A DNA stretch of 58,714 bases from Hyphomicrobiales bacterium (GCA_002401155.1 NVSG01000001.1:1067426-1126139), one strand, 5' to 3'. Counted from the first letter of the stretch, positions 8,327-17,456 are shown. Numbers and translations are program-made. Notes: generated from the sequence alone by a model not told the origin.

Positions 8327-9073
8327 ATGAAAATTTCTCTGATCATTCCAACCTTCAACGAAGAGGGAAACATCCCTTCTTTGATTGAAGAATCCTTTGC
8401 TGAAATTCCGGCAAAAATTCTGGGCGAACTCATCGTCGTTGACGATTGTTCTACCGACGGAACAGTTAAAGCAATTGAAGCGCTACAATCGAAATATCCA
8501 AAACTGCGCTGTTTGAAACATCAAACAAATGCCGGACAGAGCGCCTCCATGCGCACCGGTATCATAGCCGCACGTTTTGATATCATCGCAACACTGGACG
8601 GGGACGGACAAAACGACCCAGCCGATATTCCCAATCTGGTCGCAAAGCTTGGAAAACCCGGCGAAGGCGGCGTAGCGCTCGTGGGCGGTGTCAGAACCAA
8701 ACGCAAGGATACCGGCTCCAAGCGTTGGGCTTCAAAAGCTGCCAACTGGATCAGGGATACGGTTTTGCGCGACAATTGCCCCGATACCGGATGCGGCACC
8801 AAGACCTATTGGCGTGAAGCCTATCTGCGCCTGCCATTTTTCACCAGCATCCACCGATATCTGCCCGCTTTGTTTCAGACCTATGGTTATAAATGCGAAT
8901 ACGTGCCGGTAAACGATCGCCCGCGCATGAGCGGCGTATCCAAATATAACAATTTGAACCGGGCGCTGATTGGCATACATGATCTTGTGGGAGTAAGCTG
9001 GTTGCGAAGACGCACGATCGCTCCAGAAGTGATTGAAACAAGCGCCGCCCCAAAAAACGTGAAGAAAAAATAA
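8327..9073 (+). CDS. GT2 family glycosyltransferase (dolichol/polyprenyl-phosphate sugar synthase-like)
   Basis: A 248-residue GT-A fold enzyme: SLIIPTFNEEGNIPSLI at the N-terminus, VVDDCSTDGT with Asp39-Asp40, NAGQSASMRTG, and the metal-binding DGDGQNDP (91-98). It ends in a basic KNVKKK tail and has no C-terminal membrane pair, unlike rhizobial RgtE or E. coli ArnC, and resembles soluble DPM1-type enzymes. It should load a sugar from a nucleotide donor onto polyprenyl phosphate. The next gene, an LAB_N membrane protein, starts 10 bases later and could anchor or assist it. The divergent GT39 gene would then use the product. Confidence 0.87.
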   Translation: MKISLIIPTFNEEGNIPSLIEESFAEIPAKILGELIVVDDCSTDGTVKAIEALQSKYPKLRCLKHQTNAGQSASMRTGIIAARFDIIATLDGDGQNDPADIPNLVAKLGKPGEGGVALVGGVRTKRKDTGSKRWASKAANWIRDTVLRDNCPDTGCGTKTYWREAYLRLPFFTSIHRYLPALFQTYGYKCEYVPVNDRPRMSGVSKYNNLNRALIGIHDLVGVSWLRRRTIAPEVIETSAAPKNVKKK

Positions 9074-9083
9074 GGCAATTTTG

Positions 9084-9395
9084 ATGTTAGCAAGCCTCGC
9101 AACATGGTGGGCAAACACCTCAAGCACCGAGATTATATGGTTGGCAGTCGGCTTTGGTGCGCAAATGATGTTTTCCATGCGCTTTTTAATCCAGTGGATT
9201 GCCAGTGAAAAAGCGCGCGCCAGCATTGTACCCGAAACATTTTGGTATTTCTCATTTGCCGGCGGCGCTATGCTGTTGGTCTATGCTATTTACCGGGTCG
9301 ATCCGGTTTTCATCATGGGGCAAGCCACGGGACTGCTGATTTATTCGCGCAATATCTATTTCATCTGGAATAATAAAAAAGATAAATCTGTTTAA
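9084..9395 (+). CDS. Lipid A biosynthesis N-terminal domain (LAB_N) membrane protein
   Basis: A 103-residue protein with three hydrophobic helices and typical LAB_N text: GFGAQMMFSMRFLIQWIASE, the PETFWYFS block and GLLIYSRNIYFIW. The domain was named from the N-terminus of some LpxB proteins and often sits beside GT2 carrier-charging enzymes, as here. ATG 9084 is chosen over the TTG at 9081 that directly precedes it. It probably helps the GT2 protein act at the membrane or helps move the loaded lipid; this is inference from context. It ends one base before the convergent gene. Confidence 0.85.
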   Translation: MLASLATWWANTSSTEIIWLAVGFGAQMMFSMRFLIQWIASEKARASIVPETFWYFSFAGGAMLLVYAIYRVDPVFIMGQATGLLIYSRNIYFIWNNKKDKSV

Positions 9396-9396
9396 C

Positions 9397-10179
9397 TCAG
9401 GTATTGGCGCGATATTCCCCGATGATGGCATGGCCAAGTTTTTCATATAGCTCAACTTCTTCCATCATGATTTTCCCATCAGCTGTAATGATATCTTTGC
9501 AGGCACTGAGGAATTTCTTCAGGCCTTCCTTGCTTAATTTATTCAACCGTGGAACAGCTGCTTCAATCTCAAATTCCTCTGGATAAATGCGTTTAATCCA
9601 GCGATCTGCACTTTCTTTTTCATGGGTTGAAAGTTCTGTGCCCATTTCTCCCAGCCGGTTGGTGAGGTAACTCATTATAATCCGGTTTTCGCTTTTGTCA
9701 GCCCGGCCATCCACTCTGGCAAGTGCCCGAAGTAAAATTATTTCAGGCAGCACTAAATGCCGTTTAAGCTGGGATTGCTCCAGATGCGGCACAGTAATTT
9801 CATTGCATTGCCGATCAACAATATCAAAATCCTTGTTCAATATCACAGGCAGCATTTCTTCCAGATTATCAAATTCCTCACCATTAAGATCCGCCAGCGA
9901 TAGCACCTGATCCTTCGGGAAAATCTGAAAACTATCACTTTCGTGACACCATGAACGGATGTGGGTTTCATCCACCCGGTAGACGGTGATGCGGCGCGAC
10001 AAAACAACCCCGACCCCGTCGCGATACTTCATAATAACGGTTTCACCACCCACCAGCTTTTCGCCCTGAAAACCCTGCTCATCATCGCCAACATTTGGTT
10101 CTGGCGCTTTATGACGAAAGGGAAGAGAGGGAAGAGTTTGATTAGAAACAATATTTTTAAAAATAGAAATAACAGACAT
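9397..10179 (-). CDS. TerB-like domain protein with an N-terminal beta-rich domain
   Basis: A 260-residue protein without membrane segments. Residues about 45-110 look like a small beta barrel (GETVIMKYRDGVGVVLSRRI, IFPKDQVLSLADL) somewhat like a WYL domain. The C-terminal half resembles the TerB/DjlA helical fold, ending LSACKDIITADGKIMMEEVE with the conserved DGKI acid cluster that binds metal in TerB. ATG 10179 is preferred over the upstream TTG (10191) because GCGAGG lies just ahead of it. Function is unknown; a link to tellurite resistance should not be assumed. It is divergent from the NIT-type chemoreceptor. Confidence 0.72.
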   Translation of the reverse strand: MSVISIFKNIVSNQTLPSLPFRHKAPEPNVGDDEQGFQGEKLVGGETVIMKYRDGVGVVLSRRITVYRVDETHIRSWCHESDSFQIFPKDQVLSLADLNGEEFDNLEEMLPVILNKDFDIVDRQCNEITVPHLEQSQLKRHLVLPEIILLRALARVDGRADKSENRIIMSYLTNRLGEMGTELSTHEKESADRWIKRIYPEEFEIEAAVPRLNKLSKEGLKKFLSACKDIITADGKIMMEEVELYEKLGHAIIGEYRANT

Positions 10180-10429
10180 GGCACCTCGCAACAGCCTTGC
10201 TTGAAGTCAAACGAAGCATTTATCGGACAATCACGCAATAAAATTGATTTTCAAAACCCAAGGATAGTGAATTGCTGATTAAAGAAATCTGGAATTATTC
10301 GCTATTTCTTCCTATTTACCTCTTGTTTACCAATAATAAGTATCACTGGTCACTAGGTAATTTTTTGAGTTTGGCCACTAGCCAACGACGCAATGATTGC
10401 GGCTCTTCCATCAACAGGATTAGTCACCC

Positions 10430-12622
10430 ATGTTTTCATTCCTTCGCCAAATGTTGTCCAAACTGAAAATCCGCCACCGGATATTGCTATCTCTGGCTGT
10501 GCCGATGGCTGCTTTGCTGGTTTTTTCCACCACCTCTGTCTGGCGTGATTATTCCCAATATGAAGAAATGCTGCTGGCTGCAAAAATTGTTGAAACAACA
10601 GAAGAGCTGGGAGAATTAGCGCACAAACTCCAGACCGAACGCGGCCATACCGCCGGTTTTCTTGGCTCTGCTGACACCAAAACACCAGCTAACGTCTTAG
10701 AAGCGCGGACCGCAACAGACCAAGAATTGAAGCAGTTCCGCCATGTTGTCGGCGAACTAAAGAAAGTCTCCCACGGAGAGCTGATTGATGGGCTTGAAGC
10801 GATCGAGCATGAAGTCGAAAAACTGAAGGAATTTCGTGAAAAAATTGATGCAAAAAGCGTCAACGGTGGCGAAAGCCTGGAACATTATTCCGCTATCGTC
10901 CATCATATCACCGAGATTGGTTTCCATGCTTCCGGTGTTTCTTCCAACAGTCAAATTTCACTCGGCATTATAGCTCTGCTAGACCTTGCTGAAACAAAAG
11001 AATTTGCGGGTCAAGAACGTGGTCTGGTAATGGGCGCGTTGAGCAAAAGAAAGATGTCGGACGCGCAATTCATAACATTTAATCAACATCTTGCCCGTCA
11101 ATCACTAACTCAGGAAACCTTTATTTCGAATGCACCCGCAGAGCGCCGGGAGAAATATCGCGCATTGGTTGAGCAAACAAAACTAGAGCCGGTTAGCAAT
11201 CTACGCAACCAATTGGTTCAAGGATATACGCTATTTTCGTCAATGGCGATTAAGCCCGAACCTTGGTTCAAAGCAACCACCGATAGAATTAATGCTCTTC
11301 GCGAACTTGAAAAACTGGTCGCAAAGGACGTTCACAATGACGCCGTAGCACTTTCATCAGCAGCCTTTACTACCATGATGACAAGTTTGGTAATTGGCAT
11401 TGCCTTACCACTTTCCGTTGGCTTTTTAGGCTGGCTTATTTCCGGCTCCATCACCAGACCAATAATTGGTTTTCGCCACAGCATGGAAACCATTTCTGAG
11501 GGCAATCTTGAAGAAGAAGTTTACGGTCAGCAACGCATTGACGAGGTTGGCAATATGGCAAGAGCATTGCAGGTGTTCAAAATAAACGCCATCGAGCACA
11601 ATCGCACCGAAGAAGATGCCAGCAATGTTCGCGATAATGCAGAAACAGACCGCAAAGAACAAGAAGCACGCAAAGCAGAAGATACCGCCCGCACCAATGA
11701 AGCAGTGAAAGCTCTCGGCGACGGGCTAAAACGTCTTTCAGAAGGCGATTTGACCGTGAATATCAGCACACCATTCACCGAAAGCCTTGATGAACTGCGA
11801 TTAAATTTCAACGCTTCCGTCAGCACCCTTGCAGATACGCTTGGTTTGGTGAGCATCAATGTGGGTAACATTCATAAGGATGCAGGCAATATGCAAACAG
11901 CTGTCGGCGATCTTTCCCACCGTACAGAGCAACAAGCTGCATCCCTGCAGGAAGCAGCTGCAGCCCTTGAAGAAATTACTGAAACCGTAAACAGCTCATC
12001 CGAACGGGCACAGGATGCCCGCAAAATTGCAACCACCGCAAAAACCAGCACCGATGACGCAGGCAAAGTCGTGGCCAGCGCGGTTGAAGCAATGGAACGC
12101 ATTGAAGAAGCCTCAAGTAAAATTGAAAACATCATCGGTGCGATTGATGAGATCGCATTTCAGACCAATCTTCTGGCGCTTAATGCCGGCGTTGAAGCAG
12201 CACGTGCCGGAGATGCAGGCGCTGGCTTCTCGGTTGTTGCACAGGAAGTACGCGAACTAGCAGGGCGCTCGGCGGAAGCTGCAAAAGAAATCAAAAAACT
12301 GATCGGCGCCTCCTCGGATGAAGTTAAAACCGGCGTGAGTCTCGTGAAAGAAACCGGTCAGGCACTAGAGGGCATTGCTACTCACGTGACCGAAATTAAC
12401 GAGCATATCAGTTCAATTGCCGACGCTTCAAACGAACAAGCCAAAGCATTGAGTGGTATTAACTCCACCGTTTACCAGATGGATCAGGTGACCCAGGACA
12501 ACACCAAAATGGTGCGTGAAACCAATACGGTCACTCAAGAGCTTTCCGGTCAGGCAGATAGCCTTTCAGAACTAATTTCAAAATTTAGATTAGGTGAAGC
12601 TAAGCAGCGGAACGCTGCTTAA
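10430..12622 (+). CDS. Methyl-accepting chemotaxis protein with a nitrate/nitrite-sensing (NIT-like) domain
   Basis: A 730-residue receptor. A first membrane segment at about 15-35 ([17 protein letters not shown]) is followed by an all-helical periplasmic region of about 270 residues, with [14 protein letters not shown] early and [16 protein letters not shown] later, the conserved arginine-bearing marks of NIT domains. Then come a second membrane helix (about 310-335), a HAMP domain, a further linker with a second HAMP-like [18 protein letters not shown], and a full signalling domain with [20 protein letters not shown]. The ligand may be nitrate or nitrite, by family only. Two hairpins cover the end of the gene, and a repeat element follows. 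Confidence 0.9.
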   Translation: MFSFLRQMLSKLKIRHRILLSLAVPMAALLVFSTTSVWRDYSQYEEMLLAAKIVETTEELGELAHKLQTERGHTAGFLGSADTKTPANVLEARTATDQELKQFRHVVGELKKVSHGELIDGLEAIEHEVEKLKEFREKIDAKSVNGGESLEHYSAIVHHITEIGFHASGVSSNSQISLGIIALLDLAETKEFAGQERGLVMGALSKRKMSDAQFITFNQHLARQSLTQETFISNAPAERREKYRALVEQTKLEPVSNLRNQLVQGYTLFSSMAIKPEPWFKATTDRINALRELEKLVAKDVHNDAVALSSAAFTTMMTSLVIGIALPLSVGFLGWLISGSITRPIIGFRHSMETISEGNLEEEVYGQQRIDEVGNMARALQVFKINAIEHNRTEEDASNVRDNAETDRKEQEARKAEDTARTNEAVKALGDGLKRLSEGDLTVNISTPFTESLDELRLNFNASVSTLADTLGLVSINVGNIHKDAGNMQTAVGDLSHRTEQQAASLQEAAAALEEITETVNSSSERAQDARKIATTAKTSTDDAGKVVASAVEAMERIEEASSKIENIIGAIDEIAFQTNLLALNAGVEAARAGDAGAGFSVVAQEVRELAGRSAEAAKEIKKLIGASSDEVKTGVSLVKETGQALEGIATHVTEINEHISSIADASNEQAKALSGINSTVYQMDQVTQDNTKMVRETNTVTQELSGQADSLSELISKFRLGEAKQRNAA

Positions 12623-12638
12623 GCCCGAAGGGCTAAGG
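12602..12638 (+). terminator. Paired hairpins over the stop codon of the NIT-type chemoreceptor gene
   Basis: AAGCAGCG-GAA-CGCTGCTT (12602-12620) is followed at once by a second stem around AGCCC-GAA-GGGCT (about 12618-12638). The TAA stop (12620-12622) falls between and inside them. TTTGTTTGTT follows, a T-rich tail, and a third hairpin GCCTACTCA-CCCTG-TGAGTAGGC comes next before the repeat element. Confidence 0.65.
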
Positions 12639-12684
12639 TTTGTTTGTTCTCAATGCCTACTCACCCTGTGAGTAGGCATATTTG

Positions 12685-12924
12685 TTTGTTCTCACGGGCG
12701 TATCCTCCCTATCGGTCGGGCCCTGCGAAGGCGCGGCGCATTAGCGCCGGGTTCCCACGCTTGCCCTTTGGGCTCTCATTCATTCCCCTAAATTTTATCG
12801 GACCGTTCCCTTGCATAATTCTCTCCGTAGCTACCACGCCAAAGGCGGGAGCGAAGAGCGACCGGCGCTAATGCGCCGCCCATACGGAGGCCTGAGCACA
12901 GCGAAGATACGCCGTGAGAACAAA
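12685..12924. repeat. Convergent-gap repeat element, copy A (full, inverted-repeat ended)
   Basis: The ends are inverted copies: TTTGTTCTCACGGGCGTATCC at 12685-12705 and GATACGCCGTGAGAACAAA at 12906-12924. Inside, GGCGCATTAGCGCC (left) and GGCGCTAATGCGCC (right) mirror each other, making two imperfect arms of about 75 bp around a variable centre. It fills the gap between the convergent chemoreceptor and HNH genes. The stretch encodes no convincing protein; peptides like GPAKARRISAGFP are translations of the repeat. Confidence 0.85.
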
Positions 12925-12930
12925 TGAATA

Positions 12931-12959
12931 ATAATACTCACCCAAAGGGTGAGTATTAT
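12931..12959 (-). terminator. Terminator of the HNH nuclease gene
   Basis: ATAATACTCACCC (12931-12943) and GGGTGAGTATTAT (12947-12959) form a perfect 13-bp stem with a three-base loop. The TAA stop of the minus-strand gene (12956-12958) is inside the stem, and a T-rich tail (TATTCATTTGTTCT on the minus strand) runs into repeat copy A. Confidence 0.75.
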
Positions 12960-13528
12960 GGCTCCAGCTCGGTATCCCAATAGAGGAAATCCATCCAGCT
13001 TTCGTGCAGATGGTTTGGCGGGAACTTTCGGCCATTGCGATGCAGATCGTAAACCGTTGGCACAAAGGGTTTTTGCAGCGGGAACATCCGTACTTCTGCA
13101 GGTAATTTATTGCTTTTACGCAAATTGCACGGCGAACAAGCCGCACATACATTCTCCCATGTGGTCAAACCACCTTTCGAACGCGGAACAACATGGTCGA
13201 AAGTCAAATCATTGGGCGAACCGCAATACTGACACTGGAATTTATCCCGTAAAAACAAATTAAACCGGGTAAAGGCCGGGTTTCGGCTGCTCTTCACATA
13301 GGATTTTAGGCTGACAACACTGGGAATGCTCATGGAAAATGTCGGACTGGACACTTGCAGGTCATATTCGGCGACAATATTCACCCGGTCGAGAAACACC
13401 GCTTTGATGGCATCCTGCCAAGACCAAAGCGAAAGGGGATAGTAGCTCAGAGGCTGAAAATCAGCGTTGAGCACCAAAGCAGGATGAGCGTCCGGTGAAA
13501 CAACTAATCCCAAAATATTCCCCCCCAT
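12956..13528 (-). CDS. HNH endonuclease
   Basis: A 190-residue protein with a well-formed HNH/zinc module: CQYC (99-102), DHVVPRSKGG with Asp111-His112, TWENVCAAC, and CSPCNLRK with Cys131, Cys134 and Asn135. The N-terminal 90 residues (ALVLNADFQPLSYYPLSLWS, then AIKAVFLDRVNIVAEYD) are the usual front half of a widespread free-standing HNH family in alphaproteobacteria, not tied to mobile elements. The metal-dependent nuclease activity is likely; its biological task is unknown. No intron or phage context is seen. Confidence 0.9.
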   Translation of the reverse strand: MGGNILGLVVSPDAHPALVLNADFQPLSYYPLSLWSWQDAIKAVFLDRVNIVAEYDLQVSSPTFSMSIPSVVSLKSYVKSSRNPAFTRFNLFLRDKFQCQYCGSPNDLTFDHVVPRSKGGLTTWENVCAACSPCNLRKSNKLPAEVRMFPLQKPFVPTVYDLHRNGRKFPPNHLHESWMDFLYWDTELEP

Positions 13529-13649
13529 TTGTCAGCAATCGAATCGCAACGCTTCATCGTTGCCAATATTATTGATAACTGCGACAGCCTTGTGAAGGTT
13601 TCGCTATTTTTCCCACAATTTTGTTCATATTTGAGCGACCGAAGCATCA

Positions 13650-14300
13650 TCACGCGGGCGTCCCGTCACGACCATCGCGCAAAACCGCATAATATGCCCA
13701 GAACAAACGGGCAGCCACCCCCTGCCACGGCGACCATTTTTGAGTGATGGTTCGAAGTTTTTTATCAGTTGGACGCTCGCTCATATCAAACGCTGCCCGT
13801 ACAGCTTCTTGCAAAGCCAGATCTCCCGCAGGAAAAATATCACGGTGCCCCGCACAAAAAAGCAGATAAACCTCCGCCGTCCACGGGCCAATACCCTTGA
13901 GCGCGGTCAATTGTTCCATCGCCGTTTCGACCGGCAATTCGCACAGGCTGGTGAGATTTAATTGGCCTTCGACAATGGCATTACAGACAATCACAAATGT
14001 GCGTTGCTTCGGGCGTGACAGACCAACAATCCGCCAACCTTCTTCCCCGATTGCCAAATAATTTTCCGCAGTAAAAGGCGACACCTGCTCACATAGCCGC
14101 CCGAAAATTGCCGCCGCGCTGGCCTTCGATACCTGCTGCGATACAATAATGCTCGCCAACCCTTTGAAGCCCGGCTCGGACAATCGCAAAGGCACCTCCT
14201 CCACCGCCTCAATGATTGGCAGCAAAAGCGGATCGCATTTTCCCAGATATTCAAGGCCTTCCTCAATATCTGCCCTGTTACGAATTGACTTCATTCTCAT
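13650..14300 (-). CDS. alkA: DNA-3-methyladenine glycosylase II (AlkA-type, HhH-GPD)
   Basis: A 216-residue base-excision glycosylase that removes alkylated purines from DNA. The helix-hairpin-helix is LKGIGPWTAE (134-143), and the catalytic Asp160 follows in PAGDLALQ. GLASIIVSQQVSKASA (48-63) is the first helical block of the superfamily. It is shorter than E. coli AlkA because it lacks the N-terminal beta domain, which is normal for the rhizobial form. An AAGGG motif precedes ATG 14300. It is divergent from gluQ, with 44 bp between them. Confidence 0.9.
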   Translation of the reverse strand: MRMKSIRNRADIEEGLEYLGKCDPLLLPIIEAVEEVPLRLSEPGFKGLASIIVSQQVSKASAAAIFGRLCEQVSPFTAENYLAIGEEGWRIVGLSRPKQRTFVIVCNAIVEGQLNLTSLCELPVETAMEQLTALKGIGPWTAEVYLLFCAGHRDIFPAGDLALQEAVRAAFDMSERPTDKKLRTITQKWSPWQGVAARLFWAYYAVLRDGRDGTPA

Positions 14301-14344
14301 ATGATCCCTTTGTAACCACCGTCAGATTAGCCTAAACAGAGCGC

Positions 14345-15214
14345 ATGTCTCAACCTAAGTCTCAGCCAATATTCAGATTCGCCCCCTCCCCCAATGGAAA
14401 GCTCCATCTCGGCCACGCTTATTCTGCATTGTTAAACCAGAAACTGGCACGAGAGGCCGGTGGAAAATTGCTGCTGCGTATTGAAGATATCGATACGGTT
14501 CGCTGCACGCCGGAACTCGAGACACAAATGCTGGATGATCTCAAATGGTTGGGCATTGAATGGGACGAAAAGCCCATGCGCCAGTCAGAAAATTTTGAAA
14601 CCTACGCCAATGCTTTGAAAAAATTGCAGGCTGCCGGGCTGGTTTATCCTGGGTTTATGAGCCGGGGTGAGGTCACCAAAATCGTAAACGAAGCGAAAAA
14701 GGCAGGAACCATCTGGCCACGCGATCCTGATGGCACCCCTCATTATCCGCCAAACGACAAGAATATGAACAAAAATCAACGCGCTGAAATGCTTGGCTCC
14801 AGCGCCCCAAATTCCTATCGGCTTGATATGTCGAAAGCCCTCGAAACAATCGTCCCACCCCTTCAATGGCATGAAAAAGACATGCATATTGAAGCTGATC
14901 CCAAGGCATGGGGTGATGTGGTTTTGGCACGCAGGGATATTCCCACCAGCTATCATCTGGCATGTGTTCTGGATGATGCAGACCAGAACATAACCCATAT
15001 AGTGCGCGGCAACGATCTCTATTCTGCCACCGCCATTCATCGTTTACTACAGGAATTGCTGGACCTTGAAGCACCGCGCTATCATCATCACAAATTGATA
15101 TTGGATGAGGATGGTCAAAAGCTTTCAAAAAGCCGCAAGGATACAAGCCTGTCAGACCTGCGCGAGCAAGGAAAAAGCCCTAACGATATCAAAATTTTGA
15201 TCGGGTTTTCATAG
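14345..15214 (+). CDS. gluQ: Glutamyl-Q tRNA(Asp) synthetase
   Basis: A 289-residue paralogue of the catalytic half of GluRS with no anticodon-binding domain. It attaches glutamate to queuosine at position 34 of tRNA-Asp. The class I marks are present: SPNGKLHLGHAYSAL with HLGH (21-24), and KLSKS (259-263) for KMSKS. The zinc-binding cysteines of the E. coli enzyme are absent; the segment reads VYPGFMSRGEVTK, as in other alphaproteobacteria. The first codon follows AlkA's divergent start closely. A small hairpin (AAGGC/GCCTT) lies after the stop. Confidence 0.93.
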   Translation: MSQPKSQPIFRFAPSPNGKLHLGHAYSALLNQKLAREAGGKLLLRIEDIDTVRCTPELETQMLDDLKWLGIEWDEKPMRQSENFETYANALKKLQAAGLVYPGFMSRGEVTKIVNEAKKAGTIWPRDPDGTPHYPPNDKNMNKNQRAEMLGSSAPNSYRLDMSKALETIVPPLQWHEKDMHIEADPKAWGDVVLARRDIPTSYHLACVLDDADQNITHIVRGNDLYSATAIHRLLQELLDLEAPRYHHHKLILDEDGQKLSKSRKDTSLSDLREQGKSPNDIKILIGFS

Positions 15215-15264
15215 TTAAGGCGTGTTCATGCCTTGCCCAAATTACCAAATCAGCAAAGAGTGAT

Positions 15265-15552
15265 TTACTCGCTGACAACAGTTTTGATAATCGCTGAAAA
15301 TACCAGACAAAGGCACGCAGAACCTGCAACCACGGCGATGGTCAAAGCCGGGTCCCAATGGAACATATGGCCAAAGGAATTAAATCCGTACATGCCAGCA
15401 TAAGTACCGATGAGAAGTAAAATCCAGTTCCCTAGCGGGCCAAAGCCCGAATACCCCATGATTCGGTCAGATATCCAACCGCCCACATAGGTAAAAGTAC
15501 AGAGAAAAGAAAAAGACAAAATCCACTGCTCGGTCGTCATCTGCCACAACAT
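15265..15552 (-). CDS. Small membrane protein, three to four helices
   Basis: A 95-residue, very hydrophobic protein: TEQWILSFSFLCTFTYVGGW, a glycine-rich GYSGFGPLGNWILLLIGTYA, and a final helix VVAGSACLCLVFSAIIKTV. The glycine pattern (GWISDRIMG, GPLGNW) is reminiscent of the GlsB/YeaQ/YmgE group of small transglycosylase-associated proteins, but the match is loose. ATG 15552 is chosen over 15582 because TTTTGGAGT lies 9 bases ahead of it. The role is unknown. Confidence 0.7.
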   Translation of the reverse strand: MLWQMTTEQWILSFSFLCTFTYVGGWISDRIMGYSGFGPLGNWILLLIGTYAGMYGFNSFGHMFHWDPALTIAVVAGSACLCLVFSAIIKTVVSE

Positions 15553-15753
15553 CGGGCTACTCCAAAAGTTATTACACAACATTCAATTGGATTACATATT
15601 CACCCAAGCCTAAAACCATGGTGTCAAGAATTGGTTACCGGAATGAATTGTATTTGAATCATTTTCCGCACGGTGGTTGCCAAACGGCATTTTCACAACC
15701 ATGTTGGAGCAAGAACTCGTAAGCAGGCCGCAAAAGGCCCAGACTGGATAAAT

Positions 15754-15945
15754 ATGGCCCAGATATTACAGCTAGCCACCCCTTTTCTTATGTTGCTTGT
15801 CCTCATTATCCTCGGCCTCGGCCTGTGGAACATGGCGCGTGGCGGCGATATGAACCTCTCTCAAAAACTGATGCGATATCGCGTTCTTGCGCAAGCGATC
15901 GCCGTGGCAGCAATGGTTGCCGCCGTCTATTATACACGGGCCTAA
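15754..15945 (+). CDS. HIG1-domain twin-transmembrane protein
   Basis: A 63-residue protein with two membrane helices (LATPFLMLLVLIILGLGLW and AQAIAVAAMVAAVYY) joined by the HIG1 loop GGDMNLSQKLMRYRVL. HIG1 proteins assist respiratory supercomplexes in mitochondria, and the short alphaproteobacterial versions are presumed relatives. ATG 15754 fits the family length; a longer frame from 15673 adds a polar extension with no support. It lies 6 bases before the cobalamin adenosyltransferase gene, so they are co-transcribed. Confidence 0.87.
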   Translation: MAQILQLATPFLMLLVLIILGLGLWNMARGGDMNLSQKLMRYRVLAQAIAVAAMVAAVYYTRA

Positions 15946-15951
15946 AAACCA

Positions 15952-16530
15952 ATGGTCATTCTCAACAAGATATACACCAAAACGGGCGATGATGGCACAA
16001 CGGCGCTAGGCTCCGGCGAGCGACGGGTGAAGTATGATCTTCGCGTTGCAGCCTATGGCAGCGTCGATGAAACCAACGCAGCTCTAGCGCTTGCACGCAT
16101 TCACACCTCAGAAATGCCGGACCTCAATGAGGCGCTGTTGCGCATTCAAAACGACCTTTTTGATTTGGGCGCAGATTTGGCAACCCCTGATACCGGTAAA
16201 AAACCGGAACACGAACCCTTGCGCATCATCGAAACCCAGGTCGAACGTCTGGAAGCAGAAATTGATGCGATTACTGCAAAGCTCACCCCGCTACGCTCAT
16301 TCATTCTACCCGGAGGATCGCCGGCAGCCAGCTATCTGCATCTGGCAAGAACAGTGGCAAGACGCGCAGAACGTTTGATGGTCGAATTGGCGGCCAAAGA
16401 AGGAGAAGTGGTAAACCCTCCGGCAATTCGTTATATTAATCGTCTCTCTGATTTTCTATTCGTGGCATCAAGAGTTGCCAATAATGGCGGCAAAGATGAT
16501 ATTTTATGGGTACCCGGCCAAAATCGCTAG
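15952..16530 (+). CDS. Cob(I)alamin adenosyltransferase, PduO type
   Basis: A 192-residue trimer-forming enzyme that transfers the adenosyl group of ATP to cob(I)alamin, making coenzyme B12. Diagnostic text: IYTKTGDDGTTALGSGERR at the N-terminus (ATP loop), YGSVDETNAALALAR, QNDLFDLGADLATP, and HLARTVARRAERLMVEL in the active-site helix. Length and motifs match PduO rather than the CobA/CobO family. No cobalamin riboswitch is seen upstream. It follows the HIG1 gene by 6 bases, which suggests shared transcription. Confidence 0.93.
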   Translation: MVILNKIYTKTGDDGTTALGSGERRVKYDLRVAAYGSVDETNAALALARIHTSEMPDLNEALLRIQNDLFDLGADLATPDTGKKPEHEPLRIIETQVERLEAEIDAITAKLTPLRSFILPGGSPAASYLHLARTVARRAERLMVELAAKEGEVVNPPAIRYINRLSDFLFVASRVANNGGKDDILWVPGQNR

Positions 16531-16592
16531 AACCATAGATAAACCGTTGGGACCGGCTATCGACTCAAAGGGGCTTTTTGAGAAAGCAGACC

Positions 16593-17366
16593 ATGTTTAT
16601 TCCACTCCACGACGCCAATAATCTCAAACACATCAGCCACCCTTATGTGAATTATGCTATTATTGCTGTCAATATTATCATCTGGCTGATTTCCGCCTCC
16701 CCTGCCATTGTGGACCCGGAAACCGCAAAACGGGCAGCCATTTCCTTTGGCTTCATCCCCTCTGTGGTAAATAATCTGGCAGAATTACCCCTTGAATTCG
16801 TCGTCATTCCTGAAAAACTTACCTATGTTTCCTACGCATTTTTGCACGCCAATTTCATGCATTTGGCAGGCAACATGCTGTTTATCTGGGTGTTTGGCGA
16901 CAATATCGAAGATGCCATGGGGCATCTGCGTTATATCTTCTTCTATTTGTTATGCGCTGCAGGTGCCGCTTTCTTTCACGCCCTTGTCGCCCAAAATTCC
17001 AACGCCCCATTGATCGGCGCATCAGGGGCTGCCGCCGGTATCGTCGCGGCCTATCTCATATTGCATCCCAATGTGCGCATCTGGATATTGGCTCTGGGCC
17101 GTATCCCTTTGCGCATCCCGGCATATATTGTTCTGGGCGCGTGGATTGCTTTTCAAGTATGGAATTTTGTTGCAAATCCCGAAGATCAGGTCTCATGGGC
17201 AGCCCATATTGGTGGCCTGATTGCAGGCGCAATATTGATCTTTCCTTTCAAACGAAAAAATGTTCCTCTATTCGATAGAGAACCGGACGCAGCCAAACCT
17301 TCCAACGAAGTCAGCCACGCCAAAAAAACACCCCCAGAACCACCCTCTCCCAAATGGGGAAGGTGA
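16593..17366 (+). CDS. Rhomboid-family intramembrane serine protease
   Basis: A 257-residue protein with six membrane helices. Catalytic Ser144 is in LIGASGAAAG and His205 in WAAHIGG; the conserved HLAGN (His90, Asn94) supplies the oxyanion side. It starts MFIPLHDAN, the usual start in alphaproteobacteria, so ATG 16593 is preferred over the in-frame TTG at 16578. The C-terminal tail is charged and cytoplasmic. Substrates are not predictable. The stop codon sits in a small hairpin (CTCCC/GGGGA) without a T-run. Confidence 0.92.
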   Translation: MFIPLHDANNLKHISHPYVNYAIIAVNIIIWLISASPAIVDPETAKRAAISFGFIPSVVNNLAELPLEFVVIPEKLTYVSYAFLHANFMHLAGNMLFIWVFGDNIEDAMGHLRYIFFYLLCAAGAAFFHALVAQNSNAPLIGASGAAAGIVAAYLILHPNVRIWILALGRIPLRIPAYIVLGAWIAFQVWNFVANPEDQVSWAAHIGGLIAGAILIFPFKRKNVPLFDREPDAAKPSNEVSHAKKTPPEPPSPKWGR

Positions 17367-17378
17367 GCACGAATTCAA

Positions 17379-17407
17379 TTGACGCATTCAGCCGATATGG
17401 ATAGAAA
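17379..17407 (+). promoter_or_regulatory. Candidate promoter for etfB-etfA
   Basis: TTGACG (17379-17384) and TAGAAA (17402-17407) are 17 bp apart, about 50 bases before etfB. The -10 is a weak match, so this is only a candidate. Confidence 0.4.
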
Positions 17408-17456
17408 TTTGTGCAACGCAGTATAAGAGATATGAAAACAAGCGGAGTTAAATGAC

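Noticed and set aside
12644..12871. Short ORF with GPAKARRISAGFP text downstream of the NIT-type chemoreceptor
   Set aside because: It is a translation of repeat copy A. The same peptide reappears, with changes, in frames at 26362-26706 and 53546-53902 where the repeat lies; no ribosome site and no family support.
15952..16000. Cobalamin riboswitch near the adenosyltransferase gene, or a zinc/cobalt element near the CobW gene
   Set aside because: The upstream gaps are 6 bp and 0 bp; no room for such elements exists.
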